From NCBI RefSeq assembly GCF_013314895.1, contig NZ_JABTYE010000016.1, positions 1 through 64,000 on the forward strand: a stretch of 64,000 bases of DNA, written 5' to 3'. The DNA comes from Cupriavidus gilardii (GTDB lineage: Bacteria; Pseudomonadota; Gammaproteobacteria; Burkholderiales; Burkholderiaceae). Of the stretch, positions 9,860-21,060 are shown piece after piece; within the stretch, counting starts at the first letter, position 1; every line of letters begins with the position of its first letter. The notes beneath the pieces were generated by a model, which did no database searches, had not been told where the DNA came from, and worked only from the letters and a program-made list of their open reading frames with translations. A program made the position numbers and the translations under genes.

Positions 9860-10396
9860 ATGGAACAGTATCACGGCACTACCATCGTCAGCGTCCGGCG
9901 CGGCAACCAGGTTGCCCTGGGCGGTGACGGCCAGGTCACTCTCGGCAATATCGTGATGAAGGGCACCGCGCGCAAGGTGCGCCGCATCTACAACGGCAAG
10001 GTCCTGGTGGGCTTCGCCGGCAGCACCGCCGATGCGTTCTCGCTGCTGGACCGCTTCGAGGCCAAGCTGGAGAAGTACCAGGGCAATCTGACGCGCGCCG
10101 CGGTCGATCTGGCCAAGGACTGGCGTTCCGACCGCGCGCTGCGCCGGCTCGAGGCGATGCTGATTACCGCCGACCGCGACACCACGCTGGTGATCACCGG
10201 CAACGGCGACGTGCTCGATCCGGAAGGCGGCATCGCGGCGATCGGCTCGGGCGGTGCCTATGCCCAATCGGCCGCCAAGGCGCTGGTCGAAAACACCGAG
10301 CTGCCGCCCAAGGACGTGGTCGAGAAATCGCTGCGCATCGCCGGCGAACTCTGCATCTACACCAACACCAATTTCGTCATCGAGACGCTCGAGTGA
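9860..10396 (+). CDS. hslV: ATP-dependent protease HslVU, peptidase subunit HslV
   Basis: 178 residues. After a MEQYHG leader comes [23 protein letters not shown], so the catalytic N-terminal Thr is exposed only after removal of the six residues. [17 protein letters not shown] and [15 protein letters not shown] are family signatures. HslV is a two-tier hexameric threonine protease related to proteasome beta subunits and works with the HslU ATPase encoded 116 bases downstream. A weak promoter (TTGCGC, 15 bases, TATATT ending near 9777) is the only candidate seen; no convincing heat-shock promoter was found. Confidence 0.96.
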   Translation: MEQYHGTTIVSVRRGNQVALGGDGQVTLGNIVMKGTARKVRRIYNGKVLVGFAGSTADAFSLLDRFEAKLEKYQGNLTRAAVDLAKDWRSDRALRRLEAMLITADRDTTLVITGNGDVLDPEGGIAAIGSGGAYAQSAAKALVENTELPPKDVVEKSLRIAGELCIYTNTNFVIETLE

Positions 10397-10512
10397 GCGT
10401 TCGCATGACGCTTCACGCGCGTGAGGCAGGCCTGGCGCACCACCGCGCGGCAGTGCGCCGTGGCGGCGCACCGACCGGCCTTCATTGAACGGATACCCGG
10501 ATACCGAGACCC

Positions 10513-11844
<1,332 letters not shown>

Positions 11845-11907
11845 CCGCGACGGGCGGGCCGACCTGAAGCCCGCTCCAAAGTCGCTCCATGAGGTAACGC
11901 GATGAAG

Positions 11908-11942
11908 TGCGCCTTCTCAGCAATGAGAAGGCGCATTTTTTT
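11908..11942 (+). terminator. Rho-independent terminator after hslVU
   Basis: A perfect 12-bp stem (TGCGCCTTCTCA / TGAGAAGGCGCA) with a GCAA tetraloop is followed by seven T. Confidence 0.95.
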
Positions 11943-12124
11943 GTCTGTTCCGCTCGCCAGTGACGAGTTCTACCCATGTGGGAATCGTCTTACTCGCCTT
12001 TCGGAAGCCCCCGCCTGCTTGCAAAAGCGCACCGCACATAACCTTCATATACGACGAGACAGCAAGGCGAACGTCGTCGTCGTCCTTGCGAACTCAAACC
12101 GATCGACAACGACAGGAGCGCGAC

Positions 12125-12709
12125 ATGATGAAGAAATGGCTGTCTGCTGCAGTGTGTTCGATGATGGTTGCCGCACCGGCAGGCTTTGCGCTGGCGCAGA
12201 GCGCGCCGTCGGGTGCCCGCGCCGACTATGACGCCGCCGTTTCGCGGGCGGACGCGGACTACAAGAATGCGAAGACGAAGTGCGATGCCCTGAAGGACAA
12301 CGCCGAGGACGTCTGCGAGGCCGAGGCGAAGCGCGATCGCGACGTGGCGAAGGCCGAGGCCGAAGCGCGCCGCGACGGTACCGAGGCCGCCCGCGCCAAG
12401 GTGCTCAAGGTCAAGGCCGACCGCGAATACGAAGTCGCGAAGGAACGCTGCGACGACAAGAAGGGCAATGACAAGGACGTCTGTGTGAAGGAAGCCAAGA
12501 CGGCGCACGAGAAGGCGCTGGGCGAGGCCAAGACGACCCGCGCGGCTGCCGGCGGCGGTACGCGCACCGACGTGGCGGAAGCACGCCGCGAGGCTCGCAA
12601 GGACACCAGCGACGCCGCCTACAAGGCGGACAAGGAGAAGTGCGACGCGATGTCGGGCGACGCCAAGGACCGCTGCGAGGCCGACGTCAAGGCGAAGTAC
12701 AACCGCTGA
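12125..12709 (+). CDS. Exported charged helical protein with three C-x10-C repeats (often annotated TolA-like)
   Basis: 194 residues. AGGAG precedes the ATG at 12125. The signal peptide MMKKWLSAAVCSMMVAAPAGFALAQ is followed by an almost entirely Ala/Lys/Glu/Asp/Arg helical protein. Three repeats carry a cysteine pair spaced by ten residues: CDALKDNAEDVC, CDDKKGNDKDVC and CDAMSGDAKDRC. Each is preceded by Lys-rich sequence and followed by a long charged helix. The pairs could form disulfides that pin helical hairpins in the periplasm. Such proteins are commonly labelled 'cell envelope biogenesis TolA' on composition alone; no true TolA domain is visible. Function unknown. Confidence 0.75.
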   Translation: MMKKWLSAAVCSMMVAAPAGFALAQSAPSGARADYDAAVSRADADYKNAKTKCDALKDNAEDVCEAEAKRDRDVAKAEAEARRDGTEAARAKVLKVKADREYEVAKERCDDKKGNDKDVCVKEAKTAHEKALGEAKTTRAAAGGGTRTDVAEARREARKDTSDAAYKADKEKCDAMSGDAKDRCEADVKAKYNR

Positions 12710-12840
12710 TGCATTCCGGCCGCGGCTGATGCGGCCGGCTGTAGCGATGGCGAGCAGTGGGCGCGCAGGCGTTGCGAAGGCTCCCGCGCGCTCCCATCGC
12801 CTTGTCCATCGACGTATCCATCCAGATTGAGGAGCAGATC

Positions 12841-13044
12841 ATGAACTGGGACCAGATCGAAGGGAAATGGGAGCAGGCCAAGGGCAAGGTCAAGGAGAAG
12901 TGGGGCCAGCTGACCGATGACGATCTCACGCAGATCAACGGCAAGCGCGATCAGCTCGCCGGCAAGATCCAGGAGCGCTATGGCTACACCAAGGAGCGCG
13001 CCGAAGAGGAAATGCGCGAGTGGGAGCGGGATACCCGCTGGTGA
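12841..13044 (+). CDS. CsbD-family stress response protein
   Basis: 67 residues. The CsbD signature MNWDQIEGKWEQAKGKVKEKWGQLTDDDL is complete, followed by GKRDQLAGKIQERYGYTKERAEEE. CsbD-like proteins are small, hydrophilic and induced by general stress; the biochemical role is unknown. GAGG lies upstream of the ATG. It sits between two other small genes that look like stress or envelope functions. Confidence 0.9.
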   Translation: MNWDQIEGKWEQAKGKVKEKWGQLTDDDLTQINGKRDQLAGKIQERYGYTKERAEEEMREWERDTRW

Positions 13045-13196
13045 CACCGGCCGGCGACATCGGCCGGTGGTGACATCCGTTGACGGCAGGTAAGCCAGGT
13101 AAGCGTTGGTAAGCAGGCTGGCACGGTCGCCGCGACGATGAGAAGCTTGCGCCTCGTTAGCGGCTGCAGGATGGCCGTGAGAGCAGGAGGTCCAAA

Positions 13197-13514
13197 ATGA
13201 AGCATATCGGGTTGATGTCGGCAGCCGTTCTGGGCGGGCTGGCCGCGGCAACAGCGTTCCTGTGCGCCGTGCCGGATCGCAGCGAGGCCACGCGAATCGA
13301 CGGCACCGCGGCCGACGGCACCGTCAAGGTCTCGCATGCAGTGTTCGTCAGCGAGTCAGCCGAGTACGGCGCACGCTCGAACCGGCATGCGTTCGACGCG
13401 CTTCGGGTTGGCACCACCGGCGCGGCTGGCACGATCGGCACGACCGGCATCGCCAATCGTGCGGCCAACGACGGCGACGACCTCGGCTGGGACTACGTGC
13501 AACTGCGCCTGTGA
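13197..13514 (+). CDS. Small exported protein of unknown function
   Basis: 105 residues. An excellent AGGAGG site lies nine bases before the ATG. A hydrophobic N-terminus (MKHIGLMSAAVLGGLAAATAFLCA) is a signal peptide or membrane anchor; the Cys in FLCAVP is not in a clean lipobox. The rest is small polar and Gly/Thr-rich (RVGTTGAAGTIGTTGIANRAAND) and ends with DDLGWDYVQLRL. I do not recognise a family. A strong terminator follows. Confidence 0.6.
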   Translation: MKHIGLMSAAVLGGLAAATAFLCAVPDRSEATRIDGTAADGTVKVSHAVFVSESAEYGARSNRHAFDALRVGTTGAAGTIGTTGIANRAANDGDDLGWDYVQLRL

Positions 13515-13550
13515 ACCGGCGGGCGGCGATGGCCGCGATGCGATGCAAGA

Positions 13551-13577
13551 AGGGCCTGCGATTGCAGGCCCTTTTTT
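13551..13577 (+). terminator. Rho-independent terminator between convergent genes
   Basis: A 9-bp stem (AGGGCCTGC / GCAGGCCCT) with a GATT loop is followed by a T-run on the plus strand. It lies 16 bases from the regA stop and may also slow minus-strand transcription. Confidence 0.85.
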
Positions 13578-13592
13578 CGTCCGCTCGATGCC

Positions 13593-14219
13593 CTAGCGCG
13601 ACACCGGCCGCTTGGCGAGCTTGCGTTGCAGCGTGCGCCGATGCATGTTCAGCGCGCGCGCCGTCGCCGAGATATTGCCGCCATGTTCGGCCAGCACGCG
13701 CTGGATATGCTCCCACTCGAGCCGCGGCACCGATAACGGCAGCGGATCCTCCAGCGCTGCCTCGGCAGCAACCTCCGACACGCCCGACTTGAGCGCGGCA
13801 AGGATCGAATCGACATTGGCCGGCTTGGCCAGATATTCGTCGGCCCCTTGTTTGACGGCGGCCACCGCGGTGGCGATGCTGGCGTAGCCGGTCAGCACCA
13901 GGATGCGCGCCCTTGGCAGCATCGCGCGCAGCGGCGCCACCAGCTGCAGGCCGGAGTCCGCCGGCGCGGTCACGCCGGCCGCGGGCGCGGCGGCCAGATG
14001 CAGATCCAGCGTGACATAGTGAAACGCCGTCTTCTCGGCCATCGCCAGCGCCTGCTGGCGATGGTGTGCGACCTGGACCGCGAAGCCGCGACGCGACAGC
14101 GCGCGTGCGAGCGTGTCCGAGAACACGGGGTCGTCGTCGATCACCAGGAAGGGCGCGCCGGCGTCGCTATTGTCGGCGGGGACAGCAGGGGAAAGGGAAG
14201 CGCTCGATGTCAGGCTCAT
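13593..14219 (-). CDS. regA: RegA/PrrA/ActR-family redox response regulator
   Basis: 208 residues. The receiver domain has acidic residues VIDDDP, phospho-acceptor Asp about residue 72 (TLDLHL), LTGYAS and the Lys in YLAKPA. The C-terminal Fis-type helix-turn-helix (HIQRVLAEHGGNISATARALNMHRRTLQRKLAKR) is the RegA kind. Between DLHL and DSGLQLV there are about twelve residues (AAAPAAGVTAPA) where RegA proteins have about two, so a flexible insertion sits right beside the phosphorylation site. The ATG overlaps the sensor stop by four bases (ATGA). RegA-type regulators control redox and respiratory genes. Confidence 0.88.
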   Translation of the reverse strand: MSLTSSASLSPAVPADNSDAGAPFLVIDDDPVFSDTLARALSRRGFAVQVAHHRQQALAMAEKTAFHYVTLDLHLAAAPAAGVTAPADSGLQLVAPLRAMLPRARILVLTGYASIATAVAAVKQGADEYLAKPANVDSILAALKSGVSEVAAEAALEDPLPLSVPRLEWEHIQRVLAEHGGNISATARALNMHRRTLQRKLAKRPVSR

Positions 14220-15583
14220 GCCGCATGCTCCGATGCATCGGGGTTTGCCGGTAGCCGCAGCTCGGCCACGGTGCCGCCTTCGGGGCGATGCTGCCACAGC
14301 AGCCGCCCGCCCATCTGGCGCGCCACGCTCTGCGCCAGATAGGCGCCGATGCCCTGGCCGCCGTGCGTGCTTGCCACCGGCGCCTCCCCCAGCCGCGCGC
14401 GCAACGCTGCGGGCATGCCGGTGCCATGGTCGATCACCCGCAGCACCAGTTCGCCGGGTTCGCCGCTCGGTTCCCGCGCGATCGACAGGCGCAACGGCAG
14501 ATCGCCGCGACCGGCGGCCTGCTGGCTGAGCGCCGCATTGTCGAGCAGGATGGTCAGCATCTGTCCGGTCCGCGCGGGCTCGATCGGCACATATGCGGCC
14601 TCCGCGGCGATCGCGGTCTCGACCCGCACCTGCGGATGGCGCAACTGCCAGCCGTCGGCAAAGGCGGGCAGCCACTGCCCTACCGGCTGCAGGGCACTGG
14701 CGCGGTTCGCTTCGCGCAGGCGCGCCAGGATGTCGCGGCATAGCGCCAGTTGCTGCTCGACCGTATGCAGGTCGGGCAGGTAGTCGCGTATCGCGGTATT
14801 GCCCCGCGTCGGATCGGCGGCGTCGGCGCGCAGCTCGCCGGCGATCACGGCCAGCGTTGCCAGCGGCGTGCCGATCTCGTGCGCGACCGTCGCCGCCTGC
14901 GCGTTCAGCGACTCGACCCGCGCCTCGCGCAGCAGCCGCTCGCGCGCGTCGGCCAGTTGCCCTTCGCGCTCGCGCAGCACGCCCGACAGCCGCGCGACGA
15001 ACAGTGCGATCATCACCGCGCTGGCCACGAAATTGAGCCACATGCCGACCAGGTGGTAGACCACCGCATTGTCCGGGTCGTGCAGATGCAGGGGCACGTA
15101 TTCGAACAGCATCAGCGAATAGCAGGCCAGCGCGTACAGCGCCAGCGCGACCACCTGCCGCCACGGCACGATCGCTGCGGCCAGTGCCAGCCCGGGCAGA
15201 TAGAAGGAGACGAAAGGGTTGGTGGCGCCGCCGGTGAAGAACAGGATCGCCGACAGCGCGGTCAGGTCGACCAGCAGCTGGCCCATCAGCTCGGCATCGC
15301 CCGGCACCGAGCCGGCGCGCGCATGTTGGCGCAGCCGCCACGCGGTCAGCAGATTGAAGACCGCCTGCAGCACGAAGATCGACAGCAGCGGCCGATAGGG
15401 CAACTCCAGCCCGGCCAGCGTTTCGGCCCAGACCAGCAGCAGCCCCTGTCCGCTGAGGATGGCCCAGCGCAGCCAGTACACCCGGCGCAAGCTCAGCAGG
15501 CCGTCTCTGCCGGGGCCGGGTGCTCGGGGGGCATGGCCGTCGGAGGCGGCGGCGTGGGCGGCAGCGTGGGCAGGCATCGTCAT
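14216..15583 (-). CDS. regB: RegB/PrrB-family quinone-sensing histidine kinase
   Basis: 455 residues. The N-terminal membrane domain has about six hydrophobic helices. It contains GGATNPF (residues 118-124), fitting the GGxxNPF quinone-binding heptad that marks RegB. The H-box AATVAHEIGTPLATL gives His about 235. Cys about 282 in LALCRDIL corresponds to the redox-active Cys of RegB. The ATPase domain shows LLDNAALSQQ, DHGTGMP and GGQGIGAYLAQ. RegB phosphorylates RegA when the quinone pool or thiol state is reduced. The ATG at 15583 is preceded by no strong ribosome site. Confidence 0.88.
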   Translation of the reverse strand: MTMPAHAAAHAAASDGHAPRAPGPGRDGLLSLRRVYWLRWAILSGQGLLLVWAETLAGLELPYRPLLSIFVLQAVFNLLTAWRLRQHARAGSVPGDAELMGQLLVDLTALSAILFFTGGATNPFVSFYLPGLALAAAIVPWRQVVALALYALACYSLMLFEYVPLHLHDPDNAVVYHLVGMWLNFVASAVMIALFVARLSGVLREREGQLADARERLLREARVESLNAQAATVAHEIGTPLATLAVIAGELRADAADPTRGNTAIRDYLPDLHTVEQQLALCRDILARLREANRASALQPVGQWLPAFADGWQLRHPQVRVETAIAAEAAYVPIEPARTGQMLTILLDNAALSQQAAGRGDLPLRLSIAREPSGEPGELVLRVIDHGTGMPAALRARLGEAPVASTHGGQGIGAYLAQSVARQMGGRLLWQHRPEGGTVAELRLPANPDASEHAA

Positions 15584-15827
15584 GCCGCGAGTGTAGCAAC
15601 GGTGCTGCCCCCGGCCGCCTCGTGCGACACCATGCCGCATTGGTCGCCGCGCGGGGCACTGCCAGACTGGCGGACTGCGCCGCATGCGCCCGTGCATCGT
15701 CCCCGTCCCGGTGCCCGTGGCGCGGTGGCCCCGTGGCGGTTCATGTTCTAATCCCGTTTCTACGCGGACTTCCTGCTGCCGCTGGACCGTTTTTCGTTTG
15801 AACGAATTGCACCGAGAAAGGATAGAG

Positions 15828-16298
15828 ATGCAAGCCAAGCTGTTCGTCGCCGCCGCCTGCTGCGCGCTGTTTTCCACCGCTGCGCTCGCCCAGGTCGACA
15901 TCCGCAATGCATGGGCACGCGGCACCGTGCCTGCGCAGACGGCCACCGGCGTCTTCATGACGCTGCACGCGCACCAGAACGCGCGCCTGGTCGGCGTGTC
16001 GACGCCCGTGGCGGCGACGGCCGAGGTGCACGAGATGAAGATGGAAGGCAACGTGATGCGGATGCGCGCGCTGGATGCGCTGCCGTTGCCGAAGATGGAA
16101 GACGTCGAACTGAAGCCCGGCGGCTATCACGTGATGCTGCTGGGTCTGAAGGCGCCGCTGAACGCCGGCGACAAGGTGCCCGTGACCCTGAAGATCGAGC
16201 AGGGCGGCAAGCTGATCGAGCAGCGTGTCGAGGCCGAAGTGCGCGGGCTGACCGCACCGGCCCAGGGCGGCGGCGCGGCCGGCAACCACAAGCACTGA
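15828..16298 (+). CDS. Periplasmic copper chaperone PCu(A)C
   Basis: 156 residues from the ATG at 15828, with GAAAGGA upstream. The signal peptide is MQAKLFVAAACCALFSTAALAQ. The mature protein opens VDIRNAWARGTVPAQTATGVFM, the typical PCuAC start, and carries VHEMKMEG and GGYHVMLLGL, which together give the His/Met copper ligands of the family. A His-containing tail (GNHKH) ends the protein. PCuAC delivers Cu(I) to cytochrome oxidase CuA or CuB sites in the periplasm. Divergent transcription from the RegB/RegA pair fits respiratory control, but that link is inference. Confidence 0.88.
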   Translation: MQAKLFVAAACCALFSTAALAQVDIRNAWARGTVPAQTATGVFMTLHAHQNARLVGVSTPVAATAEVHEMKMEGNVMRMRALDALPLPKMEDVELKPGGYHVMLLGLKAPLNAGDKVPVTLKIEQGGKLIEQRVEAEVRGLTAPAQGGGAAGNHKH

Positions 16299-16418
16299 AA
16301 CAGCGAAACCCCCCGGCCCGCGCATCGTGCCGGCATGTGCGCCGGCACGATGCGCCTGCATCAGCGCCTGCATCAGCGCCTGCATCAGCGCCGGCATCAC
16401 CGCCGGCCGAGCCGCCGC

Positions 16419-17354
16419 TCAACCGCGCAGGCTGATCGCCTGGTCCAGTCCCTGACCCGCGCCGACCGACAGAAGCCGCTCGCGCAGCCACGCATGGCCC
16501 GGATCGGCATCGTTGCGATCGTGCCAGATCGCGCTGAAGGTGAAGCCCGGAAACGCGAACGGCGGCTCGAACACCGCAAAGCGCGGGTCGTCCTCCAGCG
16601 CCGCTAGGCTGCGGCGCGCCGTGGTCAGGACCAGATTGGTGCCGGCGATCAACGCCGGCGCGACGCTCCAGTGCGGCACCACGCAGGCGATCTTGCGGCG
16701 GCCGCCATGCTTGGCGATGGCGGCATCGATAGGGTCGACCCGGTCGCTGTGGGCGGCCACCAGCACGTGCGAGCGGGCCAGATAGGCGACCTGGTCCAGC
16801 CGCCCATGGTCGCGCACCGTCGCGGCATCGACCGCGCAGCCGTACTCCTCGTCGAACAGCGCGGCCATCTTCACGCCCTCCGGCTGATAGACGAACACGC
16901 CCAGCGCCAGATCGACCTCGCCATCGGCCACCTGCGCCAACATCGCTTCGCGGCTGCCCTGCGTCACCACCAGCTCGATGCCGGGCGCGGCCTTGCGGAC
17001 CGCGCGCAGCAGGTTCGGCAGCACCACCATCGCGCCGTAGTCCGACATCGCCAGCCGGAAGGTGCGCCTGGCCGTGGCCGGCTGGAAGCCCGACGGTCCC
17101 AGCAGGATGCGCACCTGCGCCAGCGCCTCGGCCAGCGGCCCCGACAGTTCGTGCGCCCGCGCGGTCAGCACCAGGCCGCCCTGGCCGCGCACCAGCAGGG
17201 GGTCGTCCAGCAACTGCCGCAGCCGCGCCAGCGCATGGCTGACCGCCGGCTGGCTCAGATGCAGCCGCAGCGCGGCGCGGGAGATATGACGCTCGGCCAG
17301 CAGGGCCTCGAGCACGACCAGCAGGTTCAGGTCGACGTTGCGCAGATTATTCAT
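16419..17354 (-). CDS. LysR-family transcriptional regulator
   Basis: 311 residues from the ATG at 17354 (MNNLRNVDLNLLVVLEALL). The winged-helix DNA-binding domain is clear (HISRAALRLHLSQPAVSHALARLRQLLDDPLLVR), followed by a periplasmic-binding-like effector domain from about residue 95. This opening with VDLNLL is common in NodD/NahR-type LysR proteins. It is divergent from a small DMT-like membrane protein whose start is 103 bases away, its likely target. The inducer is unknown. Longer in-frame sequence upstream belongs to other genes. Confidence 0.9.
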   Translation of the reverse strand: MNNLRNVDLNLLVVLEALLAERHISRAALRLHLSQPAVSHALARLRQLLDDPLLVRGQGGLVLTARAHELSGPLAEALAQVRILLGPSGFQPATARRTFRLAMSDYGAMVVLPNLLRAVRKAAPGIELVVTQGSREAMLAQVADGEVDLALGVFVYQPEGVKMAALFDEEYGCAVDAATVRDHGRLDQVAYLARSHVLVAAHSDRVDPIDAAIAKHGGRRKIACVVPHWSVAPALIAGTNLVLTTARRSLAALEDDPRFAVFEPPFAFPGFTFSAIWHDRNDADPGHAWLRERLLSVGAGQGLDQAISLRG

Positions 17355-17401
17355 CCGGCGAATATTAAACGTTCGAAACCAGAATTGGAAATCCATCCGG
17401 C
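17352..17401. promoter_or_regulatory. Direct repeats in the divergent LysR / DMT promoter region
   Basis: CATCCGGCG occurs at 17352-17360 and again at 17393-17401, bracketing an AT-richer segment with GTTCGAAAC. LysR regulators usually bind T-N11-A sites in such divergent gaps. The exact site is not resolved. Confidence 0.35.
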
Positions 17402-17456
17402 GTAGGGGCAGACTGGCGCGGTCTCTTTTTTCTCCAACCGACCACGGAGGTCGCGC

Positions 17457-17963
17457 ATGTTGTCTTCGTCCCATCCCGTCGGCCCGGCGCTCGCTGCCGC
17501 GCTGCCCGTGCTGATCGCCGCGCTGGCCGGCGCGATGATTCCGCTGCAGGCCGGCGCCAATGCCGCCCTGGCCCGCACGCTCGGACATCCGCTGTGGGCC
17601 ACCCTGGTGTCGCTGCTGGTCAGCCTGGCGGTGGTGGTGGCGCTGATGCTGGCGCTTCGGGTCGGTCCGCCGCCCACCGGCTGGACCACCGGGCCCGCGT
17701 GGATATGGATCGGCGGCGCGCTCGGCGTGTTCTATCTGACCGCCGCGCTGATGCTGGCGCCGCGGCTGGGCGCCAGCGGCTTTATCGCGGCGGTGGTTGC
17801 CGGGCAGATGCTCGCCTCGCTGTGGATGGACCATGCCGGCCTTGCCGGCTTTGCGGTGCGCGAACTGACGGCGCCGCGGCTCGGAGGCGCCGTGCTGATC
17901 GTGCTCGGCGTGGTGGCAATGCAGTGGAGCGGATCGGCGCGCGTCGCGGGTGCGCTGGATTGA
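17457..17963 (+). CDS. DMT-superfamily small membrane protein (YdcZ/DUF606-like)
   Basis: 168 residues with about five hydrophobic helices and almost no soluble part. The first helix contains LAGAMIPLQAGANAALARTLGHPLWATLVS, the DUF606/YdcZ hallmark. GVFYLTAALMLAPRLGASGFIAAVVAGQM follows. Members are half-size drug/metabolite-type exporters, often of unknown substrate. It lies head to head with a LysR regulator and is probably controlled by it. Confidence 0.85.
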   Translation: MLSSSHPVGPALAAALPVLIAALAGAMIPLQAGANAALARTLGHPLWATLVSLLVSLAVVVALMLALRVGPPPTGWTTGPAWIWIGGALGVFYLTAALMLAPRLGASGFIAAVVAGQMLASLWMDHAGLAGFAVRELTAPRLGGAVLIVLGVVAMQWSGSARVAGALD

Positions 17964-17998
17964 CACGGCCGCTGACATGGGCCACTGACGTAATTCGC

Positions 17999-18247
17999 TC
18001 ACTCCCCCGCCTGCGCCTGCCGGCGCCGCAGGCAATCCGGACACAGGCAGTGCTGCCCCGGCACGATCAGCCGCGCCGGCAGCAGCGGCATCGTCGCGCA
18101 CCAGCAATGCGGCAGGCCGGCCGCGTGGCCGCAGACGAAACGCGCGCCGCAGGCCGCGCACTGCTCGACCGGCCGCAAATGGCCGGTCAGCACGGCAGCG
18201 GGGCCGGCGCCTGAGTCCGGGCTTTTGCCGGCGCCTTCTCCTGACAT
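17999..18247 (-). CDS. Cysteine-rich CWC-family protein
   Basis: 82 residues from the ATG at 18247. Cysteine pairs appear as CAACGARFVCG, then HCWCATMPLLP and HCLCPDCL. The CWC tripeptide and spacing match the small Cys-rich CWC family, which probably binds zinc. Function is unknown. It lies tail to tail with the DMT-like gene and head to head with argB. The longer in-frame upstream extension crosses the argB leader and looks non-coding. Confidence 0.75.
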   Translation of the reverse strand: MSGEGAGKSPDSGAGPAAVLTGHLRPVEQCAACGARFVCGHAAGLPHCWCATMPLLPARLIVPGQHCLCPDCLRRRQAQAGE

Positions 18248-18374
18248 CGCAGTGGCTTCCGTTGGCGTGGTTGTTGCATGAAAAGAACGGCCGATGGGCC
18301 GTCGGACGCACCGTTGGCGCCCCATGCGGGCCCCGGTCTGCCGTCTCGCTAGCGTGGGACCCCGTTTCTTGTAA

Positions 18375-19364
<990 letters not shown>

Positions 19365-19417
19365 CGCATCGCAACCAGGCGCGCGCCGTCGCTTCGGCGG
19401 CGCGGCGCCTTCCCCTC

Positions 19418-20389
19418 GTGCCTTCCCACGCCTCCCGCCGCTCCCCCTACCGCCTGCGGCATCGCCCGGCCGGCAACAACGCCGGCGACACGGTCTGGCT
19501 GTTCGATCTCGACAACACGCTGCACGACGCCTCGCACGCGATCTTCCCGGCCATCAATGCCGCGATGACCGCGTACGTCGCGCGCGTGCTCGCCTGCGAC
19601 GAGCCCACTGCCAGCCGCGTGCGGGTCGACTACTGGCAGCGCTATGGCGCGACGCTGCTCGGCATGATCCGCCATCACGGCGTCGACCCGGCCGACTTCC
19701 TGCGCGCCGCGCACGAATTCCCCGACCTTGCGCGGATGGTGCGCGTGCGCCGCGGCCTCGCCGCTCGGCTGCGCCGCCTGCCCGGGCGCAAGGTGCTGCT
19801 GACCAACGCGCCGCAGGACTACGCGCGCGCGGTGCTGCGCGTCGCAGGCATCGAACACTGTTTCGAGCGCGTGATCGCGATCGAACAGATGTGGGTCCAT
19901 GGCGATCTGCGCCCCAAGCCCGATCGGCGCATGCTGCGCCGCCTGCTGGCGAAGCTGCGGATCGCGCCGGGCCGCGCGGTGCTGGTCGAGGACACGGTCT
20001 CGCACCTGAAGCGCTATGCAGGCCTGGGCATCCGCACCGCGTGGATCACCGGCTATCTGTGTTCGACCACGCCGAGCCGGCCGCATGACGTGCCGGCCGG
20101 CGCCGCGCGCGATGCCGCCCAGCAGGCGGCGCTGCGCGCCGAGGCGCAACGCCATGCGCACGACCGCGATGCCGACCACGCGGCCCGGCAGCAGGCGGTG
20201 ACGCTGGTGGCCGCCGAGAACCAGGCCCCCGCGCCGCGGCTTTCGCCGGAAGCGCAGCAGGCGGCCCGCAACGCGGGTCGCAACCTTGGTCGCCAGCGGG
20301 CCCGCATGGTGCACCGGCCCGGCTATGTGGACATAAAAGTACAATCGGTGCATCAACTCCATCGACGAATGCGGAGAAACGGGTCATGA
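19418..20389 (+). CDS. HAD-superfamily pyrimidine 5'-nucleotidase
   Basis: About 323 residues. The first ATG in frame lies inside the HAD core, so translation must begin at a non-ATG codon; GTG at 19418 is the best placed. The core shows DTVWLFDLDNTLHDASHAIFP (motif I, DLDNT), KVLLTNAP (motif II), and KPDRRM with VLVEDTVSHLK (motifs III and IV). This matches the SDT1-like pyrimidine 5'-nucleotidase group. The last 90 residues are a low-complexity Ala/Arg/His/Gln tail, longer than I would expect. Its stop overlaps the slmA start by four bases (ATGA). Confidence 0.85.
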   Translation: MPSHASRRSPYRLRHRPAGNNAGDTVWLFDLDNTLHDASHAIFPAINAAMTAYVARVLACDEPTASRVRVDYWQRYGATLLGMIRHHGVDPADFLRAAHEFPDLARMVRVRRGLAARLRRLPGRKVLLTNAPQDYARAVLRVAGIEHCFERVIAIEQMWVHGDLRPKPDRRMLRRLLAKLRIAPGRAVLVEDTVSHLKRYAGLGIRTAWITGYLCSTTPSRPHDVPAGAARDAAQQAALRAEAQRHAHDRDADHAARQQAVTLVAAENQAPAPRLSPEAQQAARNAGRNLGRQRARMVHRPGYVDIKVQSVHQLHRRMRRNGS

Positions 20390-21060
20390 CGCAGAGCAAC
20401 GAGGCAGCCGCGCCGGCCGCGAACGCGGACGAGCGGAGCGGGCAGGGCGAGGGCGGTGGCGCGGCCGAGGCAGTGGTCGCGCGCAAGCGGCCGCGCCCCG
20501 GCGAGCGCCGCGTGCAGATCCTGCAGACGCTGGCCAGCATGCTCGAGCACCCGCGCTCCGAACGCATCACGACTGCCGCGCTGGCGGCCCGCCTCGGCGT
20601 CTCGGAGGCCGCGCTGTATCGGCATTTCGCCAGCAAGGCGCAGATGTTCGAGGGCCTGATCGCCTTCATCGAGCAGACCGTGTTCGGCCTGATCAACCAG
20701 ATCACCGCGCAGGAGGAGCATGGCCTGCGCCAGGTGCAGGCGATCGTGCGGATGCTGCTGTCGTTTGCCGAGAAGAATCCGGGCATGACGCGCGTGCTGA
20801 CCGGCGAGGCGCTGGTCGGCGAGCACGAACGCCTGCAGGAGCGCATCAATCAGCTGGTCGACCGCATCGAAGCGTCGATCCGCCAATGCCTGAAGGTCGC
20901 CGCGACGCAGGGCGCGTTTCCGCCCGACGCCGACGTGTCGGCACGCGCCGCGCTGATCGTCGCCACGGTGCAGGGACACTGGCATCGCTACGCCAAGAGC
21001 GGCTTTCGCAAGCTGCCCGCGGGGCAGATCGACGCGCAGCTGCGCGTGCTGCTCGGCTGA
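20386..21060 (+). CDS. slmA: Nucleoid occlusion factor SlmA (TetR family)
   Basis: 224 residues. After an Ala/Glu/Gly-rich N-terminus of about 30 residues comes PGERRVQILQTLASMLEHPRSERITTAALAARLGVSEAALYRHFASKAQMFEGLI, a TetR helix-turn-helix of the SlmA type. The C-terminal helical domain follows. SlmA binds chromosomal sites and blocks FtsZ assembly over the nucleoid. Translation is coupled to the preceding HAD gene by ATGA. The extended N-terminus and betaproteobacterial context leave a generic TetR regulator possible. Confidence 0.82.
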   Translation: MTQSNEAAAPAANADERSGQGEGGGAAEAVVARKRPRPGERRVQILQTLASMLEHPRSERITTAALAARLGVSEAALYRHFASKAQMFEGLIAFIEQTVFGLINQITAQEEHGLRQVQAIVRMLLSFAEKNPGMTRVLTGEALVGEHERLQERINQLVDRIEASIRQCLKVAATQGAFPPDADVSARAALIVATVQGHWHRYAKSGFRKLPAGQIDAQLRVLLG

